This document shows positions 61,917 to 64,000 of a DNA stretch of 64,000 nt, piece after piece. The position numbers and the translations under genes are program-made. Source of the DNA: Buchnera aphidicola (Macrosiphum euphorbiae). GTDB taxonomy: Bacteria > Pseudomonadota > Gammaproteobacteria > Enterobacterales > Enterobacteriaceae. Position 1 is the first letter of the stretch. Each line of letters begins with the position of its first letter. Below the pieces are notes generated by a model, which was given only the letters and a program-made list of their open reading frames with translations, was not told where the DNA came from and made no database searches. The stretch is taken from positions 310,001 to 374,000 of the forward strand of contig NZ_CP033006.1 of NCBI RefSeq assembly GCF_005237295.1, in the 5' to 3' direction.

Positions 61917-62330
61917 CTAAATTTTTAGATCACCCTGGAAATTATAGGTAATTGCTTTGTTATGTGTTGCAAATAATTCTAAGAAATATTGATTTAAATA
62001 CAGTCTTTTATTAATAAGAATTTTATTTTTAAGGTTGAATTTTCGCAATAAAAAAATTTTTTCTGTAATTTTGCTCCAGCAATCATGTAACTCATTAACA
62101 TTTTTATAAGGTGCAAATATACTATATTTTTTTTCAAGAGATAATCTATCTTTATTTAAAATTACAAATTTTTTAAGTAATGTTGTTTTTTTTTCAATTG
62201 GCTTCAAAATAATACTTATATTATTACAAGTTTCAGGATTTAATAAATTATTATATTCTTCCTGCAGTATAAATTCTAAAGAAATTAAAACATTTTTTAT
62301 TTCTTTTATTGTTTCTATTAATTTTTTCAT
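61917..62330 (-). CDS. flgN: Flagellar biosynthesis chaperone FlgN
   Basis: In E. coli FlgN is the export chaperone of hook-associated proteins FlgK and FlgL. The ATG at 62328-62330 gives 137 residues (E. coli 138); a TTG seven codons upstream is less likely. Sequence is strongly diverged but keeps a helical, Lys/Leu-rich form and a W-S-K-I-T-E-K-x-x-x-L-R block followed by N-x-x-N-x-x-L-I, matching the E. coli W-Q-E-I-T...L-R-Q-M-N region. Its place downstream of flgA supports the call. The flgM gene usually between them is absent. Confidence 0.82.
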   Translation of the reverse strand: MKKLIETIKEIKNVLISLEFILQEEYNNLLNPETCNNISIILKPIEKKTTLLKKFVILNKDRLSLEKKYSIFAPYKNVNELHDCWSKITEKIFLLRKFNLKNKILINKRLYLNQYFLELFATHNKAITYNFQGDLKI

Positions 62331-62407
62331 TTTAATATAAAATGTATACAAATGTATATAACATATTTACATAAAAACGGGATTACATCAACAAAAAAAC
62401 AATTTTT

Positions 62408-63097
62408 TTATAGAGAAACTAAAACTTCACCATTTTTATTAATAACGCCATGAATAATTTTTCCAGTTTTAGTTTTAACACGTATAATATCGTTTTTAGC
62501 ACCATTGCTTAATGATTTTGCTTCAGAAGAAATCATAAAATTTTTGTTATTGATAATAACTGTAACTTTCTGATTAACTGTAACTAACCAAAATGGTCGC
62601 GTCATAAAAGATGTTATTGGTTGTAATGGAACAAAATCACGTAAATTTATTCTATTTATGACATCTTTCTTTTTACGATATGTATTATTAGGCAACATAT
62701 CTAAACGTCCTATTAAAATTTTTAAATCTGATTCTGTTATTTTAGTACCCCTAGGAATTGGTCTATTGGCTACAATATATTCGCCTTCAAGTTGAATTTC
62801 TACTTTTAGATAATAATGTTCTTGATTACAAGTTAAAAGAACATCAATCAAACCAAAAGCATGAACATTTCTTAAAAGAGAAAAAACAGGTTTTTTACAA
62901 TACATATTTTTTTTTAATGGAGTACGTATTATGATACTGATATTATCTTTATTAAAGGGATATTCCTTTTTAAAAAAAATATTTAATTGTTTGCTTAAAT
63001 CAAAAAAATTAAATTTTTTTATATTTGAACTGGTAGCATTAACTGCAAAAGATATAAATAATAAAAAAAAATAAATCATCATCTTCATTATTATCAT
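62408..63097 (-). CDS. flgA: Flagellar basal body P-ring assembly chaperone FlgA
   Basis: Periplasmic chaperone for FlgI P-ring assembly. I chose the ATG at 63095-63097 because AAGGAAAAG sits just upstream; it gives 229 residues (E. coli 219) with a signal peptide MIIMKMMIYFFLLFISFAVNA. The SAF-like domain has PIPRGTKITESDL and the C-terminal half R-P-F-W-L-V-T-V-N-Q-K-V, A-K-S-L-S-N-G, I-R-V-K-T-K-T-G-K-I. It is divergent from flgB, as in enteric flg clusters. Confidence 0.93.
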   Translation of the reverse strand: MIIMKMMIYFFLLFISFAVNATSSNIKKFNFFDLSKQLNIFFKKEYPFNKDNISIIIRTPLKKNMYCKKPVFSLLRNVHAFGLIDVLLTCNQEHYYLKVEIQLEGEYIVANRPIPRGTKITESDLKILIGRLDMLPNNTYRKKKDVINRINLRDFVPLQPITSFMTRPFWLVTVNQKVTVIINNKNFMISSEAKSLSNGAKNDIIRVKTKTGKIIHGVINKNGEVLVSL

Positions 63098-63349
63098 TCT
63101 TTTCCTTGATTTATGTTCATTAAATGATTTATAAATGTAGAATTTTAAGAACATTTTCTTGATAGAAAATGTTTAATAAAGGTATAATATAAATATATAT
63201 TTACATTTTTAAAATTTTTCATTTGTAATTTTATTAAAATTTTTCATAAAAAAATAGATATTCTAAAAAAAACAAAATAAGATGTTATTTATTACTAACG
63301 ATATTTTCTTTAAAATAATTTTTTATATGTAAAATTAAAGGATAAAAAT

Positions 63350-63760
63350 ATGTTTGATAAAATAAATCAAATTTTTAATTTCAATCAAAAAGCATTAAGC
63401 CTTTATTCTAAAAGACAGGAAATACTATCTGCTAATATCGCTAATTCTGATACACCTGGATATAAATCAATAGATATTAATTTTAAAGATGAATTAAGAA
63501 AAATGTTAGATAAAAAAAATACAAAAGATACAAGTATTTTTTTAAAAAAAACGTCTCCTTACCATTTAGATGCAAAAAATAAAAATGCATTTTTATTAAA
63601 AATGGTTCCTGTAATTACTCATCAAATCAAGGAAGACGGCAATACAGTAAACATGGATAGAGAAAGAATTGAATTCATAAATAATAGTTTAAAATATCAA
63701 TCAAGTTTAGCATTCATAAAAAACGAAATTAAAAATATGATGCATGTTTTAAAAGGATAA
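63350..63760 (+). CDS. flgB: Flagellar basal body rod protein FlgB
   Basis: Proximal rod protein of the flagellar basal body, 136 residues (E. coli 138). The N-terminal rod motif [13 protein letters not shown] is complete. The C-terminal helix region [17 protein letters not shown] is typical. AAAGGA lies 7 bases before the ATG. It is the first gene of the flgBC... operon, with flgC 9 bases downstream. Confidence 0.97.
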   Translation: MFDKINQIFNFNQKALSLYSKRQEILSANIANSDTPGYKSIDINFKDELRKMLDKKNTKDTSIFLKKTSPYHLDAKNKNAFLLKMVPVITHQIKEDGNTVNMDRERIEFINNSLKYQSSLAFIKNEIKNMMHVLKG

Positions 63761-63768
63761 TATAGATT

Positions 63769-64000
63769 ATGTCTCTGCTAAACATATTTAATATTGCAGG
63801 TTCGGCAATGACTGCTCAGTCACAAAAAATAAATGTAATTGCTAGTAACTTAGCTAACATGGATAGTACAATATATAAAAATGGAAAATTTTATCCATAT
63901 GTCGCAAAAAAAGTTGTTTTTGAATTAGATACATTAAAAAATTCAAAAATAGGTGGAGTAAAAATATCTGGTATAGTAGATGATCCCAGTCCTATGAAGT
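63769..64000 (+). CDS. flgC: Flagellar basal body rod protein FlgC, N-terminal part
   Basis: Starts ATG at 63769 and runs off the window end (77 codons visible). It begins MSLLNIFNIAGSAMTAQSQK and has the rod-family I-A-S-N-L-A-N block, then P-Y-V-A-K-K-V-V-F and G-G-V-K-I-S-G-I, all matching E. coli FlgC (134 residues). Only 8 bases separate it from the flgB stop, so the two genes form one operon. Confidence 0.95.
   Translation, partial: MSLLNIFNIAGSAMTAQSQKINVIASNLANMDSTIYKNGKFYPYVAKKVVFELDTLKNSKIGGVKISGIVDDPSPMK

Noticed and set aside
1-64000. CRISPR arrays, insertion sequences, prophage or integrase genes
   Set aside because: No regularly spaced repeats, transposase motifs or attachment duplications seen anywhere in the window.

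Overview
The window comes from an extremely AT-rich, gene-dense gammaproteobacterial genome. Gene content, order and protein sequences match Buchnera aphidicola, the obligate endosymbiont of aphids. Every recognisable protein is an Enterobacterales orthologue of near-normal length. Gene blocks are E. coli-like but with genes missing between retained neighbours: bioB..bioD without bioFC, znuBC..pykA without znuA-mepM-lpxM, pykA..zwf without hexR, flgN-flgA without flgM. There are no insertion sequences, prophages, CRISPR arrays or toxin systems. Intergenic DNA is about 85-90% A+T with long A or T runs.

Layout. 1-10.2 kb: end of rluB, sohB, topA, suhB (opposite strand), then the co-directional block rlmN-ispG-hisS-glyA. 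10.3-13.7 kb: biotin genes bioD, bioB (minus) and divergent bioA. 13.7-22.2 kb: pgl and an N-terminally shortened mfd (minus), the lolCDE lipoprotein exporter, and gapA. 22.9-33.2 kb: fldA, phrB-ybgI, sucAB, gpmA, pfkA, glpF. 33.2-40.7 kb: a long minus-strand block tpiA, ihfB, rpsA, cmk, aroA, serC, serS, which keeps the E. coli serC-aroA-cmk-rpsA-ihfB order. 41-50 kb: trxB, infA, aspS, znuBC, pykA, zwf. 50-57.4 kb: htpX, cspC, yoaE, tsaB, minCDE, rsmC. 57.3-64 kb: tRNA-Leu(UAA), tRNA-Cys(GCA), tRNA-Ser(UGA), ompA, murJ, pyrC, and the start of the flagellar flg cluster (flgN, flgA, flgB, flgC), cut by the window end.

Together the genes cover most of lower glycolysis and the oxidative pentose-phosphate branch (pfkA, tpiA, gapA, gpmA, pykA, zwf, pgl). 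They also encode the E1/E2 parts of 2-oxoglutarate dehydrogenase, the last three biotin steps, aromatic, serine, glycine and pyrimidine enzymes, IspG with its flavodoxin donor, translation factors and synthetases, division-site selection, and a minimal envelope set (LolCDE, OmpA, MurJ, GlpF, ZnuBC).

Most notable observations. (1) cmk and rsmC are each split by a one-base frame break inside a poly(A) tract (A9 and A11), where adding one A restores the full protein. (2) SuhB keeps its full length but has lost three of four inositol-monophosphatase metal ligands, which suggests only its rRNA-transcription role is maintained. (3) Mfd lacks the UvrB-like/UvrA-binding N-terminus. (4) A patch of about 40% GC upstream of cspC is a yobF-derived remnant with in-frame stops but strong nucleotide conservation, a candidate regulatory leader. 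(5) The bioF-bioC deletion site carries a long imperfect hairpin. I found no wholly new multi-gene system.
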